This document shows, piece by piece, positions 9,712 through 18,705 of a DNA stretch of 64,000 nt. A program made the translations under genes and the position numbers. The stretch comes from Mangrovibacter yixingensis. GTDB taxonomy: Bacteria > Pseudomonadota > Gammaproteobacteria > Enterobacterales > Enterobacteriaceae. Below the pieces are notes generated by a model. The model saw nothing but the letters and a program-made list of their open reading frames with translations. It did not search any database and was not told the origin of the DNA. Numbering within the stretch: position 1 is the stretch's first letter; every line of letters begins with the position of its first letter. The stretch spans positions 186,001 to 250,000 of the forward strand of contig NZ_JAIVKM010000003.1 of NCBI RefSeq assembly GCF_020523985.1. Reading direction: 5' to 3'.

Positions 9712-10641
9712 TTATCCCATTACTCGTGCACCTGCCGTATCGAGACGACAGATATGTACAAAGCCTTCCTGATTCTGGACGTAATTCTGGCTTAACCAGT
9801 TTGCTACCTGTTGAGCAGCATCAGCCCGGTTGCATACGGCAAACATCGTTGGCCCTGAGCCAGAAATGCCACATGCCAGTGCCCCCATTTCTGTTGCAGC
9901 CTGGCGTGCAGCTTCAAAGCCAGGCAATAACTGAGTGCGGTAAGGTTCAGCAATCACATCCTTCATTAACGCGGCTGCCAACTCTGGCTGGCCGGTATGG
10001 CAGGCATGAATAAACCCGCCCAAATAGCGGCCATGGCGGATACAATCCTGGCGGCGATATTCAGCAGGAAGAATCGCCCGGGCCTGTGCTGTAGACACTT
10101 TAATGCCAGGGTAAGCCATCACCCACTGCCAGTCGTCAAAACCAGGTACAGACTGGCTGATTATCCCTTTTTCTTCCAGCATAAGTTGCATGCCGCCAAG
10201 AAAACAGGGAGCAACATTATCGTAATGAACACTGCCGGAAATGCGCCCTTCCATTTCACCCATCAGGCCAAGCAGTGTTGTGTCATCCAAAGGCTTTCCA
10301 CAAAATTCGTTCATTGCCATTAACGCAGCAACGACAGAACAAGCACTGGAGCCCAGCCCGGAACCAATAGGCATGTTTTTTTCCAGGGTCATAGCGACAG
10401 GGACCGGTTTCCCTAAAGCTTCACAAAAGCGCTCCCAGCACTGCCAGACAATATTATCTTCTGGCCGGGACGGTAATTTACTGACAAACCGCCCTACATT
10501 TTTAAGCGAGAATTTATCGGCTGCTTCTACCGAAACGCAGTCGCCCAATAGTGCGCCATCAACTGGAGACACCGCCGCGCCTAATACATCAAACCCAACA
10601 CTCACATTGCCAATGGAGGCAGGTGCATACACAGTAACCAT
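9712..10641 (-). CDS. thrB: ThrB homoserine kinase
   Basis: GHMP-family kinase that makes O-phospho-L-homoserine. 309 residues against 310 in E. coli. The ATP-binding motif [13 protein letters not shown] is at about residues 90-102. ATG 10641 (MVTVYAPAS) was chosen because it matches the E. coli start and has GGGAG upstream; an in-frame upstream codon would overlap thrA. The start lies two bases after the thrA stop. Confidence 0.98.
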   Translation of the reverse strand: MVTVYAPASIGNVSVGFDVLGAAVSPVDGALLGDCVSVEAADKFSLKNVGRFVSKLPSRPEDNIVWQCWERFCEALGKPVPVAMTLEKNMPIGSGLGSSACSVVAALMAMNEFCGKPLDDTTLLGLMGEMEGRISGSVHYDNVAPCFLGGMQLMLEEKGIISQSVPGFDDWQWVMAYPGIKVSTAQARAILPAEYRRQDCIRHGRYLGGFIHACHTGQPELAAALMKDVIAEPYRTQLLPGFEAARQAATEMGALACGISGSGPTMFAVCNRADAAQQVANWLSQNYVQNQEGFVHICRLDTAGARVMG

Positions 10642-10643
10642 TC

Positions 10644-13106
10644 TTAAACTCCCAACTTCCATGACAAGGTGCGCAGCAGGTCGGCAAATACACCTGCAGC
10701 CGTCACATCATTTCCTGCGCCATATCCACGTAATACCAAAGGTAACGGGTGATAATAATGGCTGTAAAATGCAAGAGCATTCTCACCATTTTTCACTTTG
10801 AACAAAGGATCGTTGCCATCAACGGCATCAATTTTTACTACGCAACGCCCATCTTCCTGAATCAGCCCGACATAACGCAGCACCTTACCTTCATCACGAG
10901 CCGTTGCAACTCGTGCGGCAAAAGCATCATCCAGTTCAGGTAAACGCGCCATAAATTGGGTGACATCACCAGAAGAATCAAATTCAGGAGGCAGTACAGG
11001 TTCAACGACAATATCGTCAAGTTCCAGTTCATGGCCATTTTCCCTGGCGAGAATCAATAACTTACGCGCTACATCCATACCCGACAAATCATCACGCGGG
11101 TCTGGTTCGGTATACCCCAACTCACGCGCAACACTTGTGGCTTCTGACAGTGACACACCTTCATCCAGTTTGCCAAAGATAAAAGAGAGCGAGCCGGACA
11201 AAATACCAGAGAAATGCTGTAATTCATCACCCGCATCCAGTAAGTTCTGCAAGTTTTCAATAACAGGCAACCCGGCACCTACGTTGGTATCATAAAGGAA
11301 CTTACGGCGTGATTTTTCTGCGGCCTGTCGCAACTCATGGTAATAAGCCATGGACGAAGTGTTCGCCTTCTTGTTAGGCGTAACCACATGAAAACCTTCC
11401 CTCAAGAAATCAACATACTGATCTGCCACTGACTGGTTCGAAGTACAGTCCACAATCACCGGGTTCAACAGGTGATATTCTTTTACCAGGCGAATCAGGC
11501 GGCCCAAATTAAAGGGTTCTTTGGCTTCACCTAACATGGTCTGCCAATTTTCTAAATCCAGACCATGCACATTAGTCAAAAGAGCACGAGAGTTGGCAAC
11601 ACCACAAACACGCAAATCAATATGTTTGCGCTTGAGCCAAGGTTGCTGGCGCTTGATCTGCTCGATCAACGCGCTGCCCACACCACCCACACCAATCACA
11701 AACACTTCTACAACCTGATCGGTATTGAATAACATCTGGTGGGTAACACGCACCCCAGTCATTGCATCATCATTGCTGACTACAACAGAAATGGACCGCT
11801 CAGAAGACCCTTGAGCAATGGCAACAATGTTAATATTAGCGCGGGCAAGTGCCGCAAAGAATTTAGCGGAAATACCGCGCAAGGTGCGCATGCCGTCACC
11901 CACTGCCGAGATGATTGCTAACCGCTCCATTATCATAAACGGCTCCAGCAGCCCTTCTTTCAGCTCCAGATAAAACTCATCTTCAAGCGCCTTGGTAGCC
12001 CGTACACATTCAGACTGCGGCACGCAAAAACTGATGCTGTATTCAGAGGAAGACTGGGTTATCAATACCACCGAAATGCCATTACGCGACATGGCAGCAA
12101 AAACACGGGCAGCCATCCCGACCATGCCTTTCATCCCCGGGCCTGATACGCTGAACATCGCCATATTATTAAGATTACTGATACCCTTAACAGGCAGGTT
12201 ATCATCATCCTCACTGGCCCCAATTAAAGTGCCAGGCGCATCAGGGTTTCCGGTATTTTTAATCAGGCAAGGAATTTGGAACTGGGCGATGGGGGTAATC
12301 GTGCGGGGATGAAGAACTTTAGCGCCGAAGTAAGAAAGCTCCATGGCCTCCTGATACGACATCGATTTCAATAACCTCGCATCAGGTACCTGCCGCGGGT
12401 CACAAGTATAAACACCATCGACATCAGTCCAGATTTCGCAACAGTCTGCTCTCAGGCAGGCAGCCAGAACAGCCGCAGAATAATCAGAACCATTACGGCC
12501 TAACACCACCAATTCATTTTTTTCGTTTCCTGCGGTGAAGCCCGCCATCAGAATCATATTCTCTGCGGGGATCCGGCTGGCCTCAATACGGCGAGTGGAT
12601 TCAGGGATATCGACGGTGGATTCCAGGTAATGTCCGTTAGCCAGCAGTTTCTCAACCGGGTCAATCACTGATACCTGATGGCCGCGAGCGGTGAGCAGAG
12701 CCGCCATAATAGCAATGGACAACTTCTCCCCACGGGAAATAAACGCCGCATTGATGCTGTCAGGGCACTGACCCAGCAGGCTAATACCATGCAGAACATG
12801 CTTAATCTGCGCGAATTCATGTTCAACAACGCTTTTCATTTCAGCCAAGGGGAAACCCGGCTGAAGTTGAGACAACCCATTAAGCAAATCCGTAAAGATT
12901 TGCCCTGCATCACTGATATTCGGCATGGCGTCCTGACCGCTGATTGTTTTTTCTATCATAGCGACCAGATGGTTCGTAATTTTCGCCGGCGCAGAAAGCA
13001 CGGTGGCGACCTGCTCCTGTTTCGCCTTACTTTCTAAAATTTCAGCAACGCACAAAAAACGTTGTGCGTTTGCTACTGAAGTACCGCCGAATTTCAACAC
13101 TCGCAT
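10644..13106 (-). CDS. thrA: ThrA bifunctional aspartokinase I / homoserine dehydrogenase I
   Basis: Catalyses the first and third steps from aspartate to threonine. 820 residues, the same as E. coli. Aspartokinase domain at about 1-250 begins [13 protein letters not shown] (KFGGTS nucleotide loop). Two ACT regulatory domains cover about 300-460 and mediate threonine feedback. The homoserine dehydrogenase Rossmann loop [12 protein letters not shown] lies near 470, with the catalytic part to the C terminus ([22 protein letters not shown]). ATG 13106 is preceded by AGGGGTAACAACC as in E. coli. Transcription is controlled by the thrL attenuator directly upstream. Confidence 0.98.
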   Translation of the reverse strand: MRVLKFGGTSVANAQRFLCVAEILESKAKQEQVATVLSAPAKITNHLVAMIEKTISGQDAMPNISDAGQIFTDLLNGLSQLQPGFPLAEMKSVVEHEFAQIKHVLHGISLLGQCPDSINAAFISRGEKLSIAIMAALLTARGHQVSVIDPVEKLLANGHYLESTVDIPESTRRIEASRIPAENMILMAGFTAGNEKNELVVLGRNGSDYSAAVLAACLRADCCEIWTDVDGVYTCDPRQVPDARLLKSMSYQEAMELSYFGAKVLHPRTITPIAQFQIPCLIKNTGNPDAPGTLIGASEDDDNLPVKGISNLNNMAMFSVSGPGMKGMVGMAARVFAAMSRNGISVVLITQSSSEYSISFCVPQSECVRATKALEDEFYLELKEGLLEPFMIMERLAIISAVGDGMRTLRGISAKFFAALARANINIVAIAQGSSERSISVVVSNDDAMTGVRVTHQMLFNTDQVVEVFVIGVGGVGSALIEQIKRQQPWLKRKHIDLRVCGVANSRALLTNVHGLDLENWQTMLGEAKEPFNLGRLIRLVKEYHLLNPVIVDCTSNQSVADQYVDFLREGFHVVTPNKKANTSSMAYYHELRQAAEKSRRKFLYDTNVGAGLPVIENLQNLLDAGDELQHFSGILSGSLSFIFGKLDEGVSLSEATSVARELGYTEPDPRDDLSGMDVARKLLILARENGHELELDDIVVEPVLPPEFDSSGDVTQFMARLPELDDAFAARVATARDEGKVLRYVGLIQEDGRCVVKIDAVDGNDPLFKVKNGENALAFYSHYYHPLPLVLRGYGAGNDVTAAGVFADLLRTLSWKLGV

Positions 13107-13132
13107 GGTTGTTACCCCTTGAACATAAGCCG

Positions 13133-13163
13133 AAAAAAAAGCCCGCACTGTTCAGGTGCGGGC
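13133..13163 (-). terminator. thr operon attenuator
   Basis: On the minus strand, AGCCCGCAC and GTGCGGGCT form a hairpin followed directly by a run of eight Ts (13133-13140), between thrL and thrA. This is the intrinsic terminator of the thr attenuation system. Stalling of ribosomes on Thr and Ile codons of thrL lets an alternative pairing form and transcription continue. Confidence 0.95.
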
Positions 13164-13186
13164 TTTTTCTGTATTTCCTGTACGCG

Positions 13187-13255
13187 TCAGCCCGCACCGT
13201 TACCTGTTGTAATGGTGGTAATAATAATGGTTGTCACCAGGCTGAAATGCATCAT
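13187..13255 (-). CDS. thrL: thr operon leader peptide ThrL
   Basis: A 22-residue leader peptide too short for normal gene calling. It starts MMHFSLVTT and ends TGNGAG followed by TGA, the same C terminus as E. coli ThrL. I count six Thr and four Ile codons (E. coli has eight and four). The first ATG lies after ACACAACATCC, the same bases that precede the E. coli start; a second ATG follows immediately and would give 21 residues. The N-terminal residues MHFSLV differ from the E. coli KRIS sequence, so the regulatory codons are concentrated in the second half. Confidence 0.95.
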   Translation of the reverse strand: MMHFSLVTTIIITTITTGNGAG

Positions 13256-13289
13256 GGATGTTGTGTGCTCGAATTCTTAATATGAATTG

Positions 13290-13330
13290 CCTATATTGGT
13301 TAAAGTATTATGCAGGTTAAGTCAATATTT
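13290..13330 (-). promoter_or_regulatory. thr operon promoter region
   Basis: The minus strand reads TTGACT, then ACTTTAACCAATATAGG, 40-70 bases before thrL. The same blocks lie upstream of E. coli thrL, where the start site maps just downstream of TATAGG. I assign the region rather than exact -35 and -10 boxes. Confidence 0.65.
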
Positions 13331-13457
13331 TTTTATTTTTACCACATTCTGTGACATTACCAACAGATCCCGTTATTTTCTATTTAACCTTGATAAAACA
13401 CTGCCAAAAACACATTAGACAAACCATTAATTTGACAAGAGGATGTATATCAACAGG

Positions 13458-14144
13458 TTAATCTGGTAGTTTTTTTTCAATATCATGAGCCAGTTGGTGC
13501 AACATTGCGATATCCCGTTGAGTTAACCCGCCGAGCCGTTGTTGTAACCAGTCACTCAGCTTATGGTCATCCGCAACATCCAGTTTCTCCAGCAGGTTTG
13601 CAAGCCGGTATCGTAATGCTTCCAGCTGCCCAGGGTCAGTATCAGGTCTGGTTACTGTGGGCGTATTGATTAGCGATGCTAATTGGTAACAGTACACCAT
13701 CACAGCCTGGCCAAGGTTCAGAGAAGGGTAATCCGCAACCATAGGAACACCCGAAAGGATGTCAGCCAGGGCCAGTTCCTCATTGGTCAACCCACTATCT
13801 TCACGGCCAAATACGATTGCGGCAGAACGCAGCCACTGCTGTTTTTCTTCCAGCACCGGCACAAGTTCTTGTGGCGTAGCATAGTAATGAAAACGTGCCC
13901 GGCTTCTGGCTGTCGTGGCAATAGTTAAATCGACATCAGCGACAGCGTCTTCCAGGCTAGAGAAAAGTTCAATGTTATCAATAATATCCCCGGAACCATG
14001 TGCAACCCACCTTGTTGCCGGTTCAAGGTGAGCCTGGCTGTCAACAATACGTAGCTTGGTAAATCCCATCGTTTTCATTGCTCTGGCGGCTGCACCAATA
14101 TTTTCAGGACGAGCGGGAGACACCAGAATGATGACAAAGTGCAT
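13458..14144 (-). CDS. yjtD: YjtD, SPOUT-family RNA 2'-O-methyltransferase
   Basis: A 228-residue member of the TrmH/TrmJ-like SPOUT (SpoU) family, equal in length to E. coli YjtD. The N terminus has VSPARPENIGAAARAMKTMG, the RNA-contact segment of this family. The AdoMet knot motifs are VFGREDSGLTNEEL (near 113-126) and PSLNLGQAVMVYCYQL (near 140-155). The RNA target of YjtD is not established to my knowledge. It sits between the thr promoter and the arcA leader, as in E. coli. Confidence 0.93.
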   Translation of the reverse strand: MHFVIILVSPARPENIGAAARAMKTMGFTKLRIVDSQAHLEPATRWVAHGSGDIIDNIELFSSLEDAVADVDLTIATTARSRARFHYYATPQELVPVLEEKQQWLRSAAIVFGREDSGLTNEELALADILSGVPMVADYPSLNLGQAVMVYCYQLASLINTPTVTRPDTDPGQLEALRYRLANLLEKLDVADDHKLSDWLQQRLGGLTQRDIAMLHQLAHDIEKKLPD

Positions 14145-14485
14145 GTTCTTCTCTTTTCGTGTTTTTCGAATGTTTTAACATTGCCAGTCAAACATATTAC
14201 GCATCAAAAATTTACTTTATCGCAACATTTTAGCGGGCTTAATTGGAGTTATCAGATTAAAAGTCTTAACCATAGAAGTCACAACAGACTTATCTTATCG
14301 ATAAGAAAAACATTCATATCCTTATGTTTAATATAAAAAAATTACATAAAAATAAGACTTGTCAATTTCATTTCAATTGTTTATTAATTATAATGCCTGA
14401 TTATACCGGTGTTTACGCAAATGTTGCTTAGTTTAGTCACGCTGGCTGGCGATATCATCAGAGTGTTAACGTGCTACAATTGAAT

Positions 14486-14499
14486 TTGATATATGTCAA
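14486..14499. promoter_or_regulatory. FNR-type binding site upstream of arcA
   Basis: TTGAT-ATAT-GTCAA matches the FNR consensus TTGAT-N4-ATCAA at nine of ten positions. E. coli arcA is known to be activated by FNR in anaerobiosis, so position and function agree. Confidence 0.6.
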
Positions 14500-14540
14500 C
14501 GAAGCGTAGTTTTATTGGGTGTTGCCGTCGTATGACTCTG

Positions 14541-14682
14541 TTATGTCGCTGTTAAAATCGCTACCATGGTGGCCGTTTTCGACACCGCAGGGTCGCAAGG
14601 GAAAAGTACCCATGACCAAGCTAATGATGTTGTTGACGTTGATAGATTATGCATCAAGAACACAATTATGTACTCTAGTCAT
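14541..14682 (-). pseudogene. yjjY: Broken yjjY homologue in the arcA leader
   Basis: On the minus strand, ATG at 14682 opens MTRVHNCVLDA and then hits TAA at 14649-14647. Reading past the stop gives SINVNNIISLVMGTFP. One base of frame shift near 14594-14598 then gives DPAVSKTATMVAILTAT and a stop at 14541. From memory, E. coli YjjY (46 residues) begins MTKVRNCVLDA, continues with SINVNNIIS and ends with TILTAT, so the whole 46-codon frame is recognisable but carries a nonsense change and an indel. I see no ribosome binding site. Either the gene has decayed here, or yjjY never coded and its conservation reflects arcA leader DNA. Confidence 0.6.
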
Positions 14683-14779
14683 GTTACGCCGGCATGTTAA
14701 TTTTTCACATGCACTTTCAGGCAGGCTCGGGACTTTTGTACTCCTGTTTCGATTTAGTTGGCAATTTTAGGTAGCAAAC

Positions 14780-15496
14780 ATGCAGACCCCGCACATCCTT
14801 ATCGTCGAAGACGAATTAGTTACACGTAACACATTAAAAAGTATTTTCGAAGCAGAAGGTTACGATGTTTTCGAAGCGACAGATGGCGCTGAGATGCATC
14901 AGATTCTGTCTGAAAATGACGTTAACCTGGTTATCATGGACATCAACCTGCCAGGCAAGAACGGCCTGCTGCTCGCCCGCGAATTGCGTGAACAAGCAAA
15001 TGTGGCACTGATGTTCCTGACTGGCCGTGACAACGAAGTCGATAAAATCCTTGGGCTGGAAATTGGTGCTGATGATTACATCACCAAACCTTTTAACCCT
15101 CGTGAACTGACAATCCGTGCACGTAACCTGTTATCCCGCACCATGAACCTTGGAACCACAACGGAAGAACGCCGTGCCGTGGAAACCTACAAATTCAATG
15201 GCTGGGAACTGGATATCAATAGCCGTTCTTTGATTAGCCCTAACGGCGAGCAGTATAAACTGCCACGTAGTGAATTTCGTGCCATGCTGCACTTCTGTGA
15301 AAATCCAGGGAAAATCCAGACTCGTGCAGAATTGCTGAAAAAAATGACTGGCCGCGAGCTTAAGCCACATGATCGTACTGTAGATGTGACGATTCGCCGC
15401 ATTCGTAAACATTTCGAATCCACACCAGATACGCCTGAAATCATTGCGACCATTCACGGTGAAGGTTACCGCTTCTGTGGCGATCTTCAGGAATAA
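14780..15496 (+). CDS. arcA: ArcA aerobic respiration response regulator
   Basis: OmpR/PhoB-type response regulator of the ArcBA two-component system, which represses aerobic metabolism genes under low oxygen. 238 residues, as in E. coli. The receiver domain (about 1-120) has the phosphorylated aspartate D54 in [15 protein letters not shown] and the acidic pair near residues 10-12 (VEDE). The winged-helix domain covers about 135-235 ([14 protein letters not shown] recognition region). The partner kinase ArcB is not in the window. Long leader with an FNR-type site upstream. Confidence 0.99.
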   Translation: MQTPHILIVEDELVTRNTLKSIFEAEGYDVFEATDGAEMHQILSENDVNLVIMDINLPGKNGLLLARELREQANVALMFLTGRDNEVDKILGLEIGADDYITKPFNPRELTIRARNLLSRTMNLGTTTEERRAVETYKFNGWELDINSRSLISPNGEQYKLPRSEFRAMLHFCENPGKIQTRAELLKKMTGRELKPHDRTVDVTIRRIRKHFESTPDTPEIIATIHGEGYRFCGDLQE

Positions 15497-15520
15497 CACG
15501 CGATACAGTAGCTAATATGT

Positions 15521-15545
15521 AAAAAAGGGCTTAACGCCCTTTTTT
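15521..15545. terminator. Bidirectional terminator, arcA and creA
   Basis: AGGGC-TTAAC-GCCCT hairpin flanked by A6 on the left and T6 on the right, between converging arcA and creA, so it works on both strands. Confidence 0.85.
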
Positions 15546-15555
15546 AGTTTCTTGC

Positions 15556-16023
15556 TTATTTCCACGGCATAATGGGTACTGCGCTAATTGCGTTTTTCGG
15601 CGAGCCGTCGACTAACTTATCCGAATAGGCAAGGTAAGCCAGCGTATTGCGTTTCTTATCATAGAAGCGAACTACCTGTAGCTTTTTGAACACCAGCGAT
15701 GTCCGTTTCTTAAAGACCACCTCACCTTCTTTCTTACCCTTGCGAATATCCTCACTTAATTCAACCGGGCCAGTTTGCTGGCAGGAAATAGCCGCATCAG
15801 AAGTATCTTCGGCCAACCCCAACCCACCTTTTATCCCTCCGGTTTTCGCCCGGCTAAGGTAACAAGTCACATTTTTTACATCTGGGTCATCAAATGCTTC
15901 TACAACAATTTTATGATCTGGCCCAATCAATTTAAATACCGTATCAACCGAGCCAATTTCTTCCGCATGTGCAACACTCAGGGCGCTCAAAACGGTGGTT
16001 AAAAAGAGAATAAAATATTTCAT
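15556..16023 (-). CDS. creA: CreA periplasmic protein
   Basis: A 155-residue secreted protein of the CreA family, two residues shorter than E. coli CreA. A signal peptide is visible ([20 protein letters not shown], cleavage before EEIG). The conserved body carries [26 protein letters not shown] and KKRTSLVF. Molecular function is unknown. In E. coli creA heads the creABCD cluster beside arcA; here creB, creC and creD are absent and creA lies 60 bases from the arcA stop, sharing its terminator. Confidence 0.94.
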   Translation of the reverse strand: MKYFILFLTTVLSALSVAHAEEIGSVDTVFKLIGPDHKIVVEAFDDPDVKNVTCYLSRAKTGGIKGGLGLAEDTSDAAISCQQTGPVELSEDIRKGKKEGEVVFKKRTSLVFKKLQVVRFYDKKRNTLAYLAYSDKLVDGSPKNAISAVPIMPWK

Positions 16024-16227
16024 ATTGTTACCAATTCTGAAATTAACGATATGTGATTATTTAACATTCGAGAATTTTTTCTTGAAGATCATGATTTTGT
16101 AGGGAAAACCCTACAATTTCCCTTTAGTAGAGCCATTATGCAAAAGAAAACTGCACACCATAAGAAAATAAAAAATGCTATTATTCCGCGTCGTTAGACC
16201 CCGCGCTTATCAGGATGAGGATATTAT

Positions 16228-17097
16228 ATGGATCAGGTTGGGATCATTAGTGATTTGCTTAACTGGCTTGAAAGCCATCTGGACCAACCTTTGTCGCTCG
16301 ACAATGTGGCGGCTAAAGCAGGGTATTCCAAGTGGCATTTGCAACGGATGTTCAAAGATGTGACCGGCCAGGCAATTGGCGCCTATATCCGCGCACGTCG
16401 TTTATCTAAATCAGCAGTCGCACTCAAACTAACCGCCCGGCCAATACTGGATATTGCATTGCAATATCGATTTGATTCCCAACAAACTTTTACCCGAGCA
16501 TTTAAAAAGCAGTTTGCACTGACCCCTGCATTATATCGCCGCTCGCCTGAATGGAATGCTTCAGGTATACGCCCTCCTATTCGTCTTGATGATACGCCGC
16601 TTCCTGAAGCCACATTTATAACCCTGCCAGATACTGAACTGGTTGGGGTGACTCAAAGTTACAGCTGTACTTTGGAGCAAATCACTCAATATCGCCACGA
16701 AATGCGTATCCAGTTCTGGCGCGCATTTCTTGCTAATACAACGAATATTCCACAAGTGCTTTATGGCCTCGCTGAACCTCGCCCCAATGCAGAAAAGGAC
16801 GATGAGCAGGAAGTCTTTTACACCACAGCATTACCGCCTGAAATTGCTAAAAGCTATGTGCAGAATGCACATCCCGTATTACTGGCTGGCGGTGATTACG
16901 TGAAATTTGTTTATGAAGGTGAGCCCGACGAACTGCAATCATTTATCCTGACAGTGTATGGCACCTGCATGCCAACACTTGGCCTGATTCGCCGTGAGGG
17001 GCAGGATATTGAGCGGCTGCAACCAGAATTCACCAATGGTTCTGACCAACCGCCTTCTCGCATCCGTTGCGATTACTTGATTCCAATTCGCCGCTAA
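16228..17097 (+). CDS. rob: Rob, AraC/XylS-family regulator
   Basis: Right-origin-binding protein, a regulator of the mar/sox/rob stress and antibiotic-tolerance regulon. 289 residues, as in E. coli. The two-helix-turn-helix AraC domain is N-terminal (about 8-105, with AAKAGYSKWHLQRMFKDVTG and QYRFDSQQTFTRAFKKQF). The C-terminal GyrI-like ligand domain follows from about 120 and ends CDYLIPIRR. Rob in E. coli is activated by bile salts and fatty acids through this domain. Convergent with gpmB, with seven bases between them. Confidence 0.98.
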   Translation: MDQVGIISDLLNWLESHLDQPLSLDNVAAKAGYSKWHLQRMFKDVTGQAIGAYIRARRLSKSAVALKLTARPILDIALQYRFDSQQTFTRAFKKQFALTPALYRRSPEWNASGIRPPIRLDDTPLPEATFITLPDTELVGVTQSYSCTLEQITQYRHEMRIQFWRAFLANTTNIPQVLYGLAEPRPNAEKDDEQEVFYTTALPPEIAKSYVQNAHPVLLAGGDYVKFVYEGEPDELQSFILTVYGTCMPTLGLIRREGQDIERLQPEFTNGSDQPPSRIRCDYLIPIRR

Positions 17098-17104
17098 CAG
17101 CCAC

Positions 17105-17752
17105 TCAGCGCTGTAACTCATCCATCGCCGGGGCATCAAGGTGAGAAACATCCCCGGCAGTTTCAACCACCCACCCCGAAGCCAGCCACGGACTTTGCTG
17201 GTAATCCACCCGCGAAATCGAGCAGTTACGCAACCGCAAGCGGCGCTCAGCATAAGGCGGCAAACCGAGAATAGTGCTTACCAGGCACCCCAGAGCCATA
17301 CCATGGCTCACTAATAACGGGCGGCTTTCGGCTGGTAATTCAAGGCAGGCACTCAATGCCGCATGCATACGCTGACTCAGTTCAGTCATTGACTCACCTT
17401 GGGGGATCCGCCCGTCAGGAGTGCCATTAACCAGACGCCGCCGCCAGGACTCTTCCTCTTCAGAGAGGCTGTCAAGATGGCGCTCTTCCAGCACCCCCAT
17501 ATCCAGCTCGCGCAATCTGGCATCAACAACGTAATCACACCCAATACTTTGTGCGATAATGCGTGCTGTCTGCTGTGTTCTCCCCAGATCACTGGAGATA
17601 ACATGTGTAATTCCCAGTTGCCTGACACGTTGTGCAACCTGTTGAGCCTGCTGGATACCTTTCTTGGTCAGCCCACTGTCAGACTGCCCCTGAATGCGCC
17701 GTTCCACATTCCACTGCGTTTCGCCATGGCGAACAAGATAGACCTGTAACAT
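17105..17752 (-). CDS. gpmB: GpmB (YtjC), histidine phosphatase superfamily
   Basis: A 215-residue protein of the phosphoglycerate mutase / histidine phosphatase superfamily, the same length as E. coli GpmB. The catalytic RHGE motif is at residues 8-11 (YLVRHGETQWN), and the second histidine is in LLVSHGMALG near 150. Annotated historically as a phosphoglycerate mutase. The short sequence and superfamily suggest a phosphatase on sugar phosphates, and the true substrate is open. It is divergent from yjjX. Confidence 0.93.
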   Translation of the reverse strand: MLQVYLVRHGETQWNVERRIQGQSDSGLTKKGIQQAQQVAQRVRQLGITHVISSDLGRTQQTARIIAQSIGCDYVVDARLRELDMGVLEERHLDSLSEEEESWRRRLVNGTPDGRIPQGESMTELSQRMHAALSACLELPAESRPLLVSHGMALGCLVSTILGLPPYAERRLRLRNCSISRVDYQQSPWLASGWVVETAGDVSHLDAPAMDELQR

Positions 17753-17804
17753 GTACTTTATCCGTTATACTGCTTTGATGTTTTCATTAGGCGTTGACTA
17801 AATT

Positions 17805-18317
17805 ATGTACCAGGTTGTCACAGCTACCAAAAATCCAGCCAAAATTAACGCAATTTTACAAGCATTTGAAATCATCTTCGGCGAAGGATCTTGCCACATT
17901 ATTGCCGTAGACGTCGAGAGCGGCGTCCCGGAACAACCCATGGGCAGTGCTGAAACTTTGACTGGTGCACGCCAGCGAATTCTTAATGCCCGCAAGGTTT
18001 ACCCGCAAGCAGATTTCTGGGTCGCTATTGAAGCAGGTATAGATGAGGGTAGCACGTTCAGTTGGGTGGTGATTGAAAATTCAGACAAGCGCGGAGAAGC
18101 GCGCTCAGCCTCTCTGCCATTACCCGCATCCATCCGGGAAGCTGTAGCACAGGGGGAAACGTTGGGAGACGTTATCAGCAGGTCAACGGGCATTGAACAA
18201 CTCGGGCGGAAAGAAGGGGCAATAGGAATTTTTACGAAAGGCGCACTGACCAGAAGCCGTGTTTACAGCCAGGCGGTTGTGTTGGCACTCAGCCCTTTCC
18301 ACCACCCGGCTTATTAA
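17805..18317 (+). CDS. yjjX: YjjX inosine/xanthosine triphosphatase
   Basis: Hydrolyses ITP and XTP, cleaning deaminated purines from the nucleotide pool. 170 residues, the same length as E. coli YjjX. Family blocks TKNPAKI (9-15), [10 protein letters not shown] (near 66) and [11 protein letters not shown] (near 136) are present. Ends six bases before the convergent trpR stop. Confidence 0.95.
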   Translation: MYQVVTATKNPAKINAILQAFEIIFGEGSCHIIAVDVESGVPEQPMGSAETLTGARQRILNARKVYPQADFWVAIEAGIDEGSTFSWVVIENSDKRGEARSASLPLPASIREAVAQGETLGDVISRSTGIEQLGRKEGAIGIFTKGALTRSRVYSQAVVLALSPFHHPAY

Positions 18318-18323
18318 AAATAC

Positions 18324-18650
18324 TCACTCTCCATCGAGTAATTTCTCCTCCAGCCACTGGCGCAATGCGAGTGGCGCTGTTTTCAGGCTGTTTGAACCAC
18401 GTGTAATCGTAGCAATACCTGCACCCAGTTCACTTTTCAGCTCACGCTGGCTCATTTTCCCACGCAGCAACTCTTCAATAATACGCACACGAGTGCCTAA
18501 TGCCGTGCGTTCATCAGGAGTAAGGAGCAAGGTCAAAAGTGGAAGGTGTAGCTCTTCATCAAAAGAGGCCTGCAGTAATTCCACGAAACGTAGCCATTCC
18601 TGATTAGCGTTATCTTCCTGTGGAGAAGAGAACGGCGTCTGCTGAGTCAT
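18324..18650 (-). CDS. trpR: TrpR tryptophan repressor
   Basis: 108-residue dimeric repressor that binds DNA when loaded with L-tryptophan. Length equals E. coli. The helix-turn-helix region reads [24 protein letters not shown] (about 67-90), and the ligand-contact [14 protein letters not shown] precedes it. A good trp operator overlaps the promoter just upstream, so the gene is autorepressed. It is downstream of slt on the same strand, but with its own promoter. Confidence 0.98.
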   Translation of the reverse strand: MTQQTPFSSPQEDNANQEWLRFVELLQASFDEELHLPLLTLLLTPDERTALGTRVRIIEELLRGKMSQRELKSELGAGIATITRGSNSLKTAPLALRQWLEEKLLDGE

Positions 18651-18661
18651 GTTATGCCACC

Positions 18662-18680
18662 ATACTATTTAACTAGTACA
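18662..18680. promoter_or_regulatory. TrpR operator (autoregulation)
   Basis: ATACTATTTAACTAGTAC, 12-29 bases upstream of the trpR start, is a near-palindromic match to the trp operator core ACTAGTTAACTAGT. Autorepression of trpR through this site is established in E. coli. Confidence 0.8.
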
Positions 18681-18705
18681 GCAGCATAACATACTCCTGA
18701 AAAAA

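Larger units (their letters stand above)
14145..14779. other. 635-bp yjtD-arcA intergenic region (arcA leader)
   Basis: Long AT-rich region between divergent yjtD and arcA. The arcA-proximal 300 bases contain an FNR-type box (14486-14499) and the broken yjjY homologue on the opposite strand (14541-14682). E. coli arcA also has a long multi-promoter leader. The rest shows no gene. Confidence 0.6.

Noticed and set aside
14519-14770. 83-codon open frame on the plus strand just before arcA
   Set aside because: No ribosome binding site and no known homologue; it is antisense to the broken yjjY and lies inside the arcA leader.
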